This document shows, one piece after another, positions 1-5,810 of a stretch of DNA of 6,321 nt. The stretch lies in the NCBI GenBank assembly GCA_023249955.1, contig JAHFBR010000045.1, positions 2,099-8,419 of the forward strand. The letters run 5' to 3'. Under the pieces are notes generated by a model. That model did not search any database. It saw only the letters and a program-made list of their open reading frames with translations, and had not been told where the DNA came from. How positions within the stretch are numbered: position 1 is the stretch's first letter; every line of letters starts with the position of its first letter. The stretch comes from a bacterium (lineage in GTDB: Bacteria > Babelota > Babeliae > Babelales > RVW-14). The position numbers were made by a program, and so were the translations under genes.

Positions 1-20
1 TTTATAACAACTGGTTGTAG
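1..20 (+). CDS. secD: Possible 3' end of secD (partial)
   Basis: Only the last few codons would lie in the window. In the frame starting at base 3 the sequence reads Y-N-N-W-L and stops at TAG (18-20). The frame starting at base 1 stays open to TAA at 34-36 and is the alternative. The assignment rests on the almost universal secD-secF gene order, since secF starts about 50 bases downstream. No SecD motif is visible in so short a tail, so both the frame and the identity are inference. Confidence 0.3.
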
Positions 21-71
21 CGCTTTCTTGGCTTAAGCCCAAACATTATTTGTTTTGGAATCGGAGAGATT

Positions 72-971
72 ATGCAAGGTTCAGTCACCGAGAACGTAAA
101 CTATCGTATCGATTTTTTGAAATATCGTTACATTTGGCTCGCTGTTTCTATAGCATATTTGCTGATTGGAGCAGCCGCCTATGTCATAAAAGGTGGCTTT
201 CGCTATCACATCGATTTTACGGGTGGAGCTGAACTGCGCGTCTCTTTTGAACAAACAGCCGACATTGGTAATGTACGAAAAGCCATGTCTTCAGGCGGCT
301 GGAAAGACGCTGTCATTCAGAGTGTTGGATCGAGCAACAAAGAGTTCTTGATTCGTGTCGGCAGCCTAGAAAGTACCACCGAAGCACAAATAAAAGGTGC
401 CCTGGATAAAGGGGTTGCTGACAATAAAGTTCGCATCGACAACATTCAGTGGGTCGGCGCTGAAGCCGGTAGTGATACCACCCGAAACGCTGTTTATGCT
501 GTTCTGTTATCACTATTGATCCTGCTCCTTTATATCGCTGTTCGTTTTGAATTCAGATTTGGTATTGGCGCAGTAGCCTGCCTGATACATGACATCTTGG
601 CCGTTATGGTCTTTTTATTGCTGACCGGCGAGCCCATTTCGCTTCACGTTTTGGCATCAATTTTGGCAGTTCTAGGCTATTCGATGAATGATACCATCGT
701 TATTTTTAGCAGAATCCGCGAAAATTTTAAAAAATTACACGGTGTTTCAGAGTACAGCATTGCTAATTTGAGTATCAATCAGACACTCACACGTACCCTT
801 TTGACCAGCTTTGCCACGGTTTTGTCGGTCTTGGCGATCCTGTTTATTGGTGGCGAGTCCCTTCGCGGCCTTTCGCTGGTCATGTTGATAGGTATCATCG
901 TTGGCACCTACTCCTCAATCTACATCGCCTCCCCTGTGATGCTGGCGGTAAAGACCAAAAAACGTACATAA
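72..971 (+). CDS. secF: Protein translocase subunit SecF
   Basis: SecF pairs with SecD in the inner membrane and uses the proton-motive force to help pull preproteins out of the SecYEG channel. The 299-residue product has the family layout. TM1 lies at about residues 19-39. The periplasmic P1 domain (about 45-130) opens with the HIDFTGGAEL signature and closes with VGAEAGSD. TM2-TM6 lie at about 139-157, 165-184, 190-213, 244-262 and 266-290. Conserved SecF segments are visible: LIHDILAV (171-178), GYSMNDTIVIFSRIRE (202-217), SINQTLTRT (234-242) and IGIIVGTYSSIYIASP (273-288). The length is normal for a stand-alone SecF, so it is not a SecDF fusion. The ATG at 72 is preceded by GGAGAG (63-68) at a short spacing, which supports this start. 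It is probably the last gene of a secD-secF transcript, because a 287-base gap follows. Confidence 0.96.
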   Translation: MQGSVTENVNYRIDFLKYRYIWLAVSIAYLLIGAAAYVIKGGFRYHIDFTGGAELRVSFEQTADIGNVRKAMSSGGWKDAVIQSVGSSNKEFLIRVGSLESTTEAQIKGALDKGVADNKVRIDNIQWVGAEAGSDTTRNAVYAVLLSLLILLLYIAVRFEFRFGIGAVACLIHDILAVMVFLLLTGEPISLHVLASILAVLGYSMNDTIVIFSRIRENFKKLHGVSEYSIANLSINQTLTRTLLTSFATVLSVLAILFIGGESLRGLSLVMLIGIIVGTYSSIYIASPVMLAVKTKKRT

Positions 972-983
972 TTTACAAGACTC

Positions 984-1012
984 TTGAAAAACACCGTTAA
1001 ATACTGCATACT
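984..1012 (+). promoter_or_regulatory. Candidate sigma70-type promoter upstream of rho (distal)
   Basis: TTGAAA (984-989, five of six matches to the -35 consensus) is followed after exactly 17 bases by CATACT (1007-1012, four of six matches to the -10 consensus). It lies just after the secF stop and would give a rho mRNA with a leader of roughly 240 bases. This is a weak match in AT-rich DNA and could be chance. Confidence 0.3.
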
Positions 1013-1135
1013 AAGATCAAAGGAAGTTCGACTAGTTTTCTGCTGTTTTTCACAATATTTTTGACCTTACAGCTACGAATGAACCTTTTTCAGTATAAAA
1101 ACATAGAAATTTGATACTTTTTTCGCGGAGCGTTT

Positions 1136-1169
1136 TTGACCCAATGTGGGGCCAGTAACCGCGTATAAT
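1136..1169 (+). promoter_or_regulatory. Candidate rho promoter with overlong spacer (proximal)
   Basis: A perfect TATAAT box (1164-1169) lies about 90 bases before the rho start. The nearest good -35 match, TTGACC (1136-1141), is 22 bases upstream, well beyond the usual 16-18. No better hexamer sits at the usual distance and there is no TGn extension. Such a promoter would need an activator or DNA distortion, or the TATAAT works with a degenerate -35. The CGCGG/CCGCG inverted repeat overlaps it. Confidence 0.35.
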
Positions 1170-1201
1170 TCTCAATAGCTACAGCTCATCTTAAATGTTT
1201 G

Positions 1202-1213
1202 TAAGAATTCTTA
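1202..1213. repeat. 12-bp perfect palindrome in the rho leader
   Basis: TAAGAATTCTTA is fully self-complementary and lies 45 bases before the rho ATG, downstream of both candidate promoters. It could be a repressor half-site pair or a small RNA stem, but a 12-bp AT-rich palindrome can also arise by chance. Confidence 0.3.
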
Positions 1214-1258
1214 ATTATCCAAAGGTTCTATTATTATTTATCAATTTTGTGGGGTACG

Positions 1259-2842
1259 ATGAACACCAAAAACAATAACGGCAACGACAATTCTCAACAG
1301 CTCGATTCCAAAGAAAAATCACCTGCTCAACCTGAAGTTTCATCAGAAGTGACAAAAAAACAACAAGGGGCTGATGAACGGCCTGCCGGCGAACGACGCA
1401 CATCTGTGCGCCAACCTCGTGAAGGTCAACCTGTTGATCCGCGTGAACGTGTTCCTGCAGCACCACAGCCAGCACCTCGTCCACAACAACAGCAAGCACC
1501 AGCACAAAATTTTGGTGCACCGCGTCCTGATGACAACGGACGACAACAAGCGGAAGCTGGGCCTATGAGATCGATCAATGTTCAAGAATTGAAAGATATG
1601 AACATCACGTCACTCATTGCCTACGCCCAAGAGCTGGGAATACCTGAAGTTGCATCACTCAAAAAACAAGAAATTATTTTTAGAATTCTGGAGTCCCAAT
1701 CCGATCAACGTGTAGAGATTTGGGGTGATGGCATCCTGGAGCGTCTGCCTGATGGATTTGGATTCTTGCGTTCACCAAAGTTTAATTATGTCCCAGGACC
1801 CGATGACATTTATGTCTCGCCTGCACACATTAAGCGCTTTGGCCTAAGAACCGGTGACAGCATTCGTGGTACAATTCGCAAGCCCAAAGACGGTGAAAAA
1901 TACTTCGCGCTGCAACGTATTGAAAGCATCAACTTTCAACCACCTGCACACGTCACCACCAAGACGATGTTTGAAAACCTTACACCACTCTTTCCTAACA
2001 AAAAATTCAACCTTGAAGGTGATCCTTCAGTCATCTCCATGCGTATAATGGATATTTTGGTACCCATTGGTAAAGGGCAACGTGGTCTGATTGTTGCACC
2101 ACCAAAGACCGGTAAAACCTTGCTCATGAAAGAGCTTGCAAACACCATTCTCAGAAATCACCCAGAAGTGATTATGATAGTGTTGCTGATTGACGAACGT
2201 CCTGAGGAAGTAACCGATATGGAACGTTCGGTCAAAGCAGAAGTTGTAAGTTCAACCTTTGACGAATACGCCACACGCCACATTCAAGTTGCAGAAATTG
2301 TTCTTGAAAAGGCAAAGCGTCTTGTTGAAGCCGGCCACGATGTGGTCATTCTGCTCGACTCGTTGACACGTCTTGCACGTGCCTACAACACCAATGCTCC
2401 AGCTTCAGGCAAAGTGCTGACCGGTGGTATTGATGCTAACGCATTGCAACGTCCAAAGCGTTTCTTTGGTGCTGCGCGTAATATCGAAGAGGGTGGTTCA
2501 TTGACCATTCTTGCAACCGCAATGGTTGAAACGGGTTCGCGTATGGATGAGGTTATCTTTGAAGAGTTCAAAGGTACCGGTAACATGGAAATTCACCTGA
2601 CGCGTAAACTTTCTAACAAACGTATCTTCCCAGCCTTTGATCTGCAAATGTCTGGTACTCGTCGTGAAGAGCTGATGCTTTCTGAAGAAGCCAACAAAAA
2701 TTTGTGGGTTCTTCATAAGTTCATTTCCACAATGAGCACCAACGAAGGTATCGACTTCTTGATTGATAAAATGCGTAAAACCAAAACCAATCAAGAGTTC
2801 TGGGATATGATGTTGAAAAAGAAACCTTCTGAAAACAAATAA
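1259..2842 (+). CDS. rho: Transcription termination factor Rho with disordered N-terminal extension
   Basis: Rho is a hexameric RNA-dependent ATPase/translocase that ends transcription of untranslated RNA. The 527-residue product is about 110 residues longer than E. coli Rho. Residues 1-102 are low-complexity (15 Gln, many Pro, Asn, Arg; one Leu, one Phe, no Ile, Trp, Tyr or Cys) and look disordered. The Rho N-terminal helical domain spans about 106-149 and the cold-shock-like RNA-binding domain about 154-225. The ATPase core follows: Walker A PPKTGKT (281-287), [11 protein letters not shown] with the catalytic Glu (309-319), Walker B VVILLDS (362-368), the Q-loop around [10 protein letters not shown] (387-396), the R-loop FKGTGN (437-442) and the arginine-finger segment SGTRREEL. 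All core motifs are intact, so the enzyme should be active. The ATG at 1259 has GGGG (1251-1254) close upstream. An in-frame TTG at 1247 would add four residues and is less likely. tsaD follows after 15 bases. Confidence 0.97.
   Translation: MNTKNNNGNDNSQQLDSKEKSPAQPEVSSEVTKKQQGADERPAGERRTSVRQPREGQPVDPRERVPAAPQPAPRPQQQQAPAQNFGAPRPDDNGRQQAEAGPMRSINVQELKDMNITSLIAYAQELGIPEVASLKKQEIIFRILESQSDQRVEIWGDGILERLPDGFGFLRSPKFNYVPGPDDIYVSPAHIKRFGLRTGDSIRGTIRKPKDGEKYFALQRIESINFQPPAHVTTKTMFENLTPLFPNKKFNLEGDPSVISMRIMDILVPIGKGQRGLIVAPPKTGKTLLMKELANTILRNHPEVIMIVLLIDERPEEVTDMERSVKAEVVSSTFDEYATRHIQVAEIVLEKAKRLVEAGHDVVILLDSLTRLARAYNTNAPASGKVLTGGIDANALQRPKRFFGAARNIEEGGSLTILATAMVETGSRMDEVIFEEFKGTGNMEIHLTRKLSNKRIFPAFDLQMSGTRREELMLSEEANKNLWVLHKFISTMSTNEGIDFLIDKMRKTKTNQEFWDMMLKKKPSENK
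1552..1567 (+). promoter_or_regulatory. Possible internal ribosome binding site and start inside rho
   Basis: GGAAG (1552-1556) lies 8 bases before an in-frame ATG (1565-1567), at Met103 of Rho. This is exactly where the disordered extension ends and the conserved N-terminal domain begins. Initiation here would give a 425-residue Rho close to the E. coli length. The spacing is good and the Shine-Dalgarno match partial; use of the site is speculative. Confidence 0.2.
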
Positions 2843-2857
2843 TTACTTTCGGTAATC

Positions 2858-3901
2858 ATGCTTATTTTAGGCATAGAAACATCATGTGATGAAACAGGGG
2901 CTGCGGTTTTTGATACCGCAGCCCAAAAAATTCTTTCACATGCACTGTATTCACAACAACGTCATGAGCTGTATGGCGGCGTGGTTCCAGAGATTGGATC
3001 CCGCTCGCAGCTTGAAAAAATCGACGTCATTATCCAACAAGCGCTTGCTGATGCTCACGTAACCCTGGAGCAGATTGATGCTTTTGCGGTAACCAACAGG
3101 CCCGGCCTGGTTGGTTCGCTGCTGGTTGGCGTCTGCTTTGCCAAGGGTATGGCCTGGGCACTGAATAAAAAAATTATTGGGATCGATCATCTTGAAGGTC
3201 ACGTGTTTTCAACATTTTTAAAAAATGATGGCACGGTTAATCAAGAGCTTGAGTTCCCCTTCATTGCACTTTCTGCATCCGGCGGACACACTATTGTGCA
3301 CATGGTTCAAGGTTTTGGGCAACTTTCAATGATTGGTCAGACGCTTGATGATGCAGCCGGAGAAGCCTTTGATAAAGTTGCAAAAATGCTTGGCTTTGGA
3401 TATCCCGGCGGTGCAACGATTGAAAAACTTGCTCAGCAAGTTGGTTTTCACGATTTCTTTAAATACCCTCGAGGTAAGAAGAATCCGGACCAGATCAGTT
3501 TTAGTTTTTCTGGCTTGAAAACTGCTGTGCTGTATGACTTGATCAAAAAAGGTGCCTATGATCTTACCACTGGCCCTATTACCGAAAAACTGACCGAAAC
3601 GCTACAACAACAGGTTGCAAGTTCGCTCCTGGTTTGCATTGGCGACATTTTTTGTGACGCGCTTGAACGAACATTAAAAAAATATCCTGCTGTCAAGAGC
3701 GTTGCGTTTACCGGCGGCGTTGCGTGCAACAAATATCTACGCGCTCGGCTGGAAGCAATGTGCGCCAAGAATGGCCGCCGCTTTTTTGCCGCGCCCCCCA
3801 TGTTCTGCACCGACAATGGAGCCATGATCGCTTTTGTGGGCGGCTACAAGGCTGAGCAGGGTTTATTTGACGACTACACACTTGATGTGGTTAAGGGTTA
3901 A
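2858..3901 (+). CDS. tsaD: tRNA N6-threonylcarbamoyladenosine (t6A37) transferase TsaD
   Basis: TsaD (Kae1/Qri7 family, formerly Gcp) transfers the threonylcarbamoyl group from TC-AMP to A37 of tRNAs that read ANN codons, acting in the cytoplasm with TsaB and TsaE. The 347-residue length is typical. Visible signatures are LGIETSCDETGAAV at the N-terminus, GGVVPEIGSR (40-49), the metal-binding HLEGH with His111 and His115, SASGGHT (139-145), DDAAGEAFDKVAKMLG (164-179), GYPGG, SFSGLK, GGVACNKYLR (286-295), and CTDNGAMIA (317-325), whose Asp319 should be the third metal ligand. The Shine-Dalgarno sequence is poor, so translation may depend on ribosomes finishing rho 15 bases upstream. The stop is one base from the stop of the convergent gene. 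TsaB, TsaC and TsaE are not in the window. Confidence 0.97.
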   Translation: MLILGIETSCDETGAAVFDTAAQKILSHALYSQQRHELYGGVVPEIGSRSQLEKIDVIIQQALADAHVTLEQIDAFAVTNRPGLVGSLLVGVCFAKGMAWALNKKIIGIDHLEGHVFSTFLKNDGTVNQELEFPFIALSASGGHTIVHMVQGFGQLSMIGQTLDDAAGEAFDKVAKMLGFGYPGGATIEKLAQQVGFHDFFKYPRGKKNPDQISFSFSGLKTAVLYDLIKKGAYDLTTGPITEKLTETLQQQVASSLLVCIGDIFCDALERTLKKYPAVKSVAFTGGVACNKYLRARLEAMCAKNGRRFFAAPPMFCTDNGAMIAFVGGYKAEQGLFDDYTLDVVKG

Positions 3902-3902
3902 C

Positions 3903-4682
3903 CTACTGCGCTAATGCCACCGCAACCTTATCGGCCGGTTTTTTCACCGCCTCTTTAATCGATTCATGAAACGGTCTGGTATCAAGCGAATACAGCAATG
4001 ATTTTGCAGATCTGCGCTGAAGTTTTTTCAGACTCTCATCATTCTTGATCACAATCATGGGCAGCTTGAGAATATTATTCGACAGCTCAACATTCCATGT
4101 TTCAACACTTTCAACATGCTCTGGATCAAGCAAAATAATCACACTGCGCTGTGGCAACACAAATTTTTTCGTGTTCAGATTTTTTCTACGCTGCAACCAT
4201 CCACCAAAGCCTCCGGTACCCTTTTTGAAAGAGTAATAACGATACTCTTTGTTACCCAATGCACTTATATGTTTGAGCGTGTTGGTCTTATCAAAATTTT
4301 GCTTAATGCGTTTGCAAATCACAAAACTATACTTTTCAATATTCTGCTCATCAACGGGAAATGAGAAAAAGCCTTCGCTGTTTGATACCGTCTCGCGTCC
4401 TTCAAACAAAATGCGTATCTGCGGCACCTTATCAACCGAGCCCTTTACTTTAATGCAACCCCGCAATTCCGGGCTGGTATTGGGCCGCGGGGCAACGTAC
4501 GGGGCAGCAGGCGGCTGGGGGGCTGCATTTGCCTGCTGTTGAGCCTGCTGGGGCGGCGGCGTACCCATCATCTGTTGGACGGTGCCGTTAGGCCCCTGGA
4601 CAAGATACATAGGTGCCTTGGCGCAGAATCCTACGCTTGGCACCAGGAAAAAAATGACCATTGTCAAAAAAAAGCGTTTCAT
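3903..4682 (-). CDS. Uncharacterised exported protein with Pro/Gln-rich linker
   Basis: I do not recognise this 259-residue protein. Residues 1-23 look like a Sec signal peptide: KR, then a hydrophobic stretch (about 4-19), with cleavage probably near residues 20-23. VGFC is not a good lipobox, so a soluble periplasmic or secreted protein is likelier than a lipoprotein. Residues 36-68 are a Pro/Gln/Ala-rich linker. Residues 74-115 (GCIKVKGS, then IRILFEG, SNSEGFFSFPV) resemble the beta-sandwich of carboxypeptidase-regulatory-like domains, which often sit in envelope proteins; this is a motif-level impression only. The rest (about 118-259) is mixed beta and basic, with LPQRSVIILLDPEHVE, LKLPMIVIKND and a RRSAKSLLYSLDTRPFHE tail. 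Two cysteines remain after cleavage (76 and 123) and could form a disulfide. The start is supported by AAGGTGG three bases upstream of the ATG on the minus strand. It is transcribed divergently from the DUF2062 gene and converges on tsaD. Confidence 0.85.
   Translation of the reverse strand: MKRFFLTMVIFFLVPSVGFCAKAPMYLVQGPNGTVQQMMGTPPPQQAQQQANAAPQPPAAPYVAPRPNTSPELRGCIKVKGSVDKVPQIRILFEGRETVSNSEGFFSFPVDEQNIEKYSFVICKRIKQNFDKTNTLKHISALGNKEYRYYSFKKGTGGFGGWLQRRKNLNTKKFVLPQRSVIILLDPEHVESVETWNVELSNNILKLPMIVIKNDESLKKLQRRSAKSLLYSLDTRPFHESIKEAVKKPADKVAVALAQ
3924..3944 (+). terminator. Weak candidate terminator for the rho-tsaD transcript
   Basis: On the plus strand AACC (3924-3927) can pair with GGTT (3937-3940), immediately followed by a run of T ending at 3944. 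The stem is only four to five pairs, so it would be a poor intrinsic terminator. It lies inside the 3' end of the convergent gene, because no intergenic space is available. Rho-dependent termination is an equally good explanation. Confidence 0.2.
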
Positions 4683-4724
4683 TACCCACCTTCTTTATCG
4701 TAAAAAGCCTGAATGTTTGCATTT

Positions 4725-4754
4725 ATTATGAACTCTTGTAACTCCTTTCGTCAA
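4725..4754 (-). promoter_or_regulatory. Candidate promoter for the exported-protein gene
   Basis: Read on the minus strand, TTGACG (4754-4749, five of six -35 matches) is followed after 18 bases by CATAAT (4730-4725, five of six -10 matches). Transcription would begin about 35 bases before the ATG, leaving room for the strong AAGGTGG ribosome binding site. The -35 box overlaps the -35 box of the divergent promoter on the other strand. Confidence 0.5.
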
Positions 4755-4768
4755 AATGACAGAGTTAC
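4738..4768. repeat. Inverted repeat (possible operator) between divergent promoters
   Basis: GTAACTC (4738-4744) and GAGTTAC (4762-4768) are exact inverted copies separated by 17 bases, extendable by one G-T and one A-T pair outward. Inside them GTCA (4750-4753) and TGAC (4757-4760) form a second small dyad. A further AACTC copy at 4731-4735 sits in direct repeat with the left arm. The dyad is centred at 4753, over the overlapping -35 boxes of the two divergent candidate promoters. This is where a dimeric regulator controlling both would bind. No regulator gene is in the window. Confidence 0.45.
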
Positions 4769-4776
4769 GATATACT
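4748..4776 (+). promoter_or_regulatory. Candidate promoter for the DUF2062-smpB-bpl operon
   Basis: TCGTCA (4748-4753, four of six -35 matches) is followed after exactly 17 bases by TATACT (4771-4776, five of six -10 matches). Transcription would start near 4783, upstream of the GGGGAG ribosome binding site (4799-4804) but downstream of the earliest in-frame ATG (4756). This argues against that ATG as the start. Confidence 0.4.
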
Positions 4777-4815
4777 TGTATCAGAAAAAAGGGCCGTTGG
4801 GGAGAAAAAACGATT

Positions 4816-5307
4816 GTGGATGATTTTATGATGATAAAGCAATACTTACTGAAAAGCCTTGATCGCTGCAAGGCGATTTTTACCAATGCCCTGGTAGGCG
4901 GCTGCACAGCACAACGCCTGACGCTCTCCTTTTGCATGGGCATCTATGTTGCTTTCTCACCCTTTCCCGGCGCTCATACCATCATGATGATTATACTCAA
5001 ATACCTGTTTAATCTACACTTTCCAACACTTTTTATTGCCACCTCCATCAATAACCCGTGGACCATGGTGCCCTTTTATTCGTTTGATTACGCCTTTGGC
5101 TACTGGTTCTTGCGCTCAGTTATTGGATGGAACCCAACATGGAATATCTCGCTTGCCGCATTTTTTGGATCTGGCAAAATCTGCGTCTGGTCATTTTTGA
5201 TTGGTGGAAACATTTTGGGCATCATGATCGCCCTTGCAAGTTATCCTCTCGTCAACAGGCTGTTTGCTCAGTTCGCTTCAGCACTTGCACGTAAACAATA
5301 CCCTTAA
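4816..5307 (+). CDS. DUF2062 family integral membrane protein
   Basis: A small membrane protein of the DUF2062 family (Pfam PF09835), whose function is not established. From the chosen GTG start it has 163 residues. An amphipathic basic N-terminus (about 6-33) precedes the family hallmark, a hydrophobic helix leading into FSPFPGAHT (47-55). A second hydrophobic stretch contains the conserved NPWT turn (about 80-83), and a C-terminal helix contains SFLIGGNILGI (about 126-136). Start choice: GGGGAG (4799-4804) lies 11 bases before GTG 4816. ATG 4828 (159 residues, starting MMIKQYLL) fits typical family N-termini equally well. ATG 4756 (183 residues) adds a non-family extension, has no ribosome binding site and overlaps the promoter and inverted repeat, so I rejected it. 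smpB follows after 18 bases. Confidence 0.85.
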   Translation: MDDFMMIKQYLLKSLDRCKAIFTNALVGGCTAQRLTLSFCMGIYVAFSPFPGAHTIMMIILKYLFNLHFPTLFIATSINNPWTMVPFYSFDYAFGYWFLRSVIGWNPTWNISLAAFFGSGKICVWSFLIGGNILGIMIALASYPLVNRLFAQFASALARKQYP

Positions 5308-5325
5308 CCGATCAGCAATGCCATC

Positions 5326-5778
5326 ATGAAAATAATTGCAACCAACAAACGCGCGTATCACGATTACGAAATTTTAGAAACCATGGAGGCCGGCATTGTC
5401 TTAAAGGGCGATGAGGTTAAATCCATCCGTGCCAAAAATGTCTCGATCAACGATGCATACGCCACTATTCATCAGGGTGTCGTCACCCTCATCAACTGTC
5501 ACATTGCACCGTATTCGCACGCGTATACCAAAGCTGACACCTCACGCCAATCGCGCAAGCTGCTGTTTCATAAACGCGAAGTTAATAAACTGATCGGCGC
5601 CATTGCGCGCAAGGGCCTGACGCTCATTCCACTTAAGTTGTATCTCAATGAACGCGGTTACGTCAAACTTGAACTTGGTCTTGCAAAAACCAAAAAGGCG
5701 GCTGATAAAAAGCAGGTCCTGAAAGAGCGTGATATCAAGCGCGAAGCAGAACGTTCAATACGAGGTCGCCTACGCTAA
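5326..5778 (+). CDS. smpB: SsrA-binding protein SmpB
   Basis: SmpB binds tmRNA and carries it into the A site of stalled ribosomes for trans-translation. The 150-residue product aligns with the family throughout: ATNKRAYHDYEI (5-16), EAGIVLKGDEVKSIRA (21-36), INDAYA (41-46), RQSRKLLFHKREVNKL (74-89), GLTLIPLKLYL (97-107), GYVKLELGLA (111-120) and a basic C-terminal tail. The usual GKKxxDKR tail motif is TKKAADKK here, so the Gly and the last Arg differ. The ATG has no clear Shine-Dalgarno sequence. A three-codon ORF (ATG at 5318) ends in a TGA that overlaps this ATG, and the DUF2062 stop is 18 bases upstream, so translational coupling is likely. The tmRNA gene ssrA is not in the window. Confidence 0.97.
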   Translation: MKIIATNKRAYHDYEILETMEAGIVLKGDEVKSIRAKNVSINDAYATIHQGVVTLINCHIAPYSHAYTKADTSRQSRKLLFHKREVNKLIGAIARKGLTLIPLKLYLNERGYVKLELGLAKTKKAADKKQVLKERDIKREAERSIRGRLR

Positions 5779-5810
5779 CACGTTGGTGGGCGGGGAATGG
5801 ATTGGATTCT

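Larger units (their letters stand above)
972..1258 (+). other. Non-coding leader between secF and rho
   Basis: No ORF with coding character was seen on either strand. The stretch is AT-rich and holds several signals. TGAAAAACA (985-993) is the exact inverted repeat of TGTTTTTCA (1044-1052). The 9-mer TTTTTGACC occurs twice (1058-1066 and 1133-1141). An inverted pair CGCGG (1124-1128) / CCGCG (1159-1163) encloses a short CCC/GGG hairpin. There are also two candidate promoters and a 12-bp palindrome. Rho is autoregulated through its leader in E. coli, so a long leader here is biologically plausible, but control by this leader is inference. No convincing intrinsic terminator for secF was found. 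Confidence 0.5.

Noticed and set aside
28..42. Small hairpin TTGG/CCAA followed by a T-rich stretch between secD and secF
   Set aside because: The stem is four pairs and the T tract is interrupted and distant. A terminator here would separate secD from secF, so I do not call it.
50..232. Overlapping 60-codon plus-strand ORF
   Set aside because: It lies in another frame of secF, has no family resemblance, and the SecF frame is clearly the coding one.
1440..1560. CAA/CAG-rich tract as a DNA repeat element
   Set aside because: It simply encodes the Gln-rich linker of Rho with mixed codons; there is no regular unit that would mark a tandem repeat or CRISPR.
1215..1585. Antisense ORFs opposite the start of rho
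   Set aside because: They are produced by the Gln/Pro-rich codons of the Rho extension read in reverse; they have no ribosome binding site and no plausible domain.
4045..4542. Plus-strand ORFs opposite the exported-protein gene
   Set aside because: They have no ribosome binding site and no recognisable domain. The minus-strand frame has a signal peptide, a strong ribosome binding site and a promoter.
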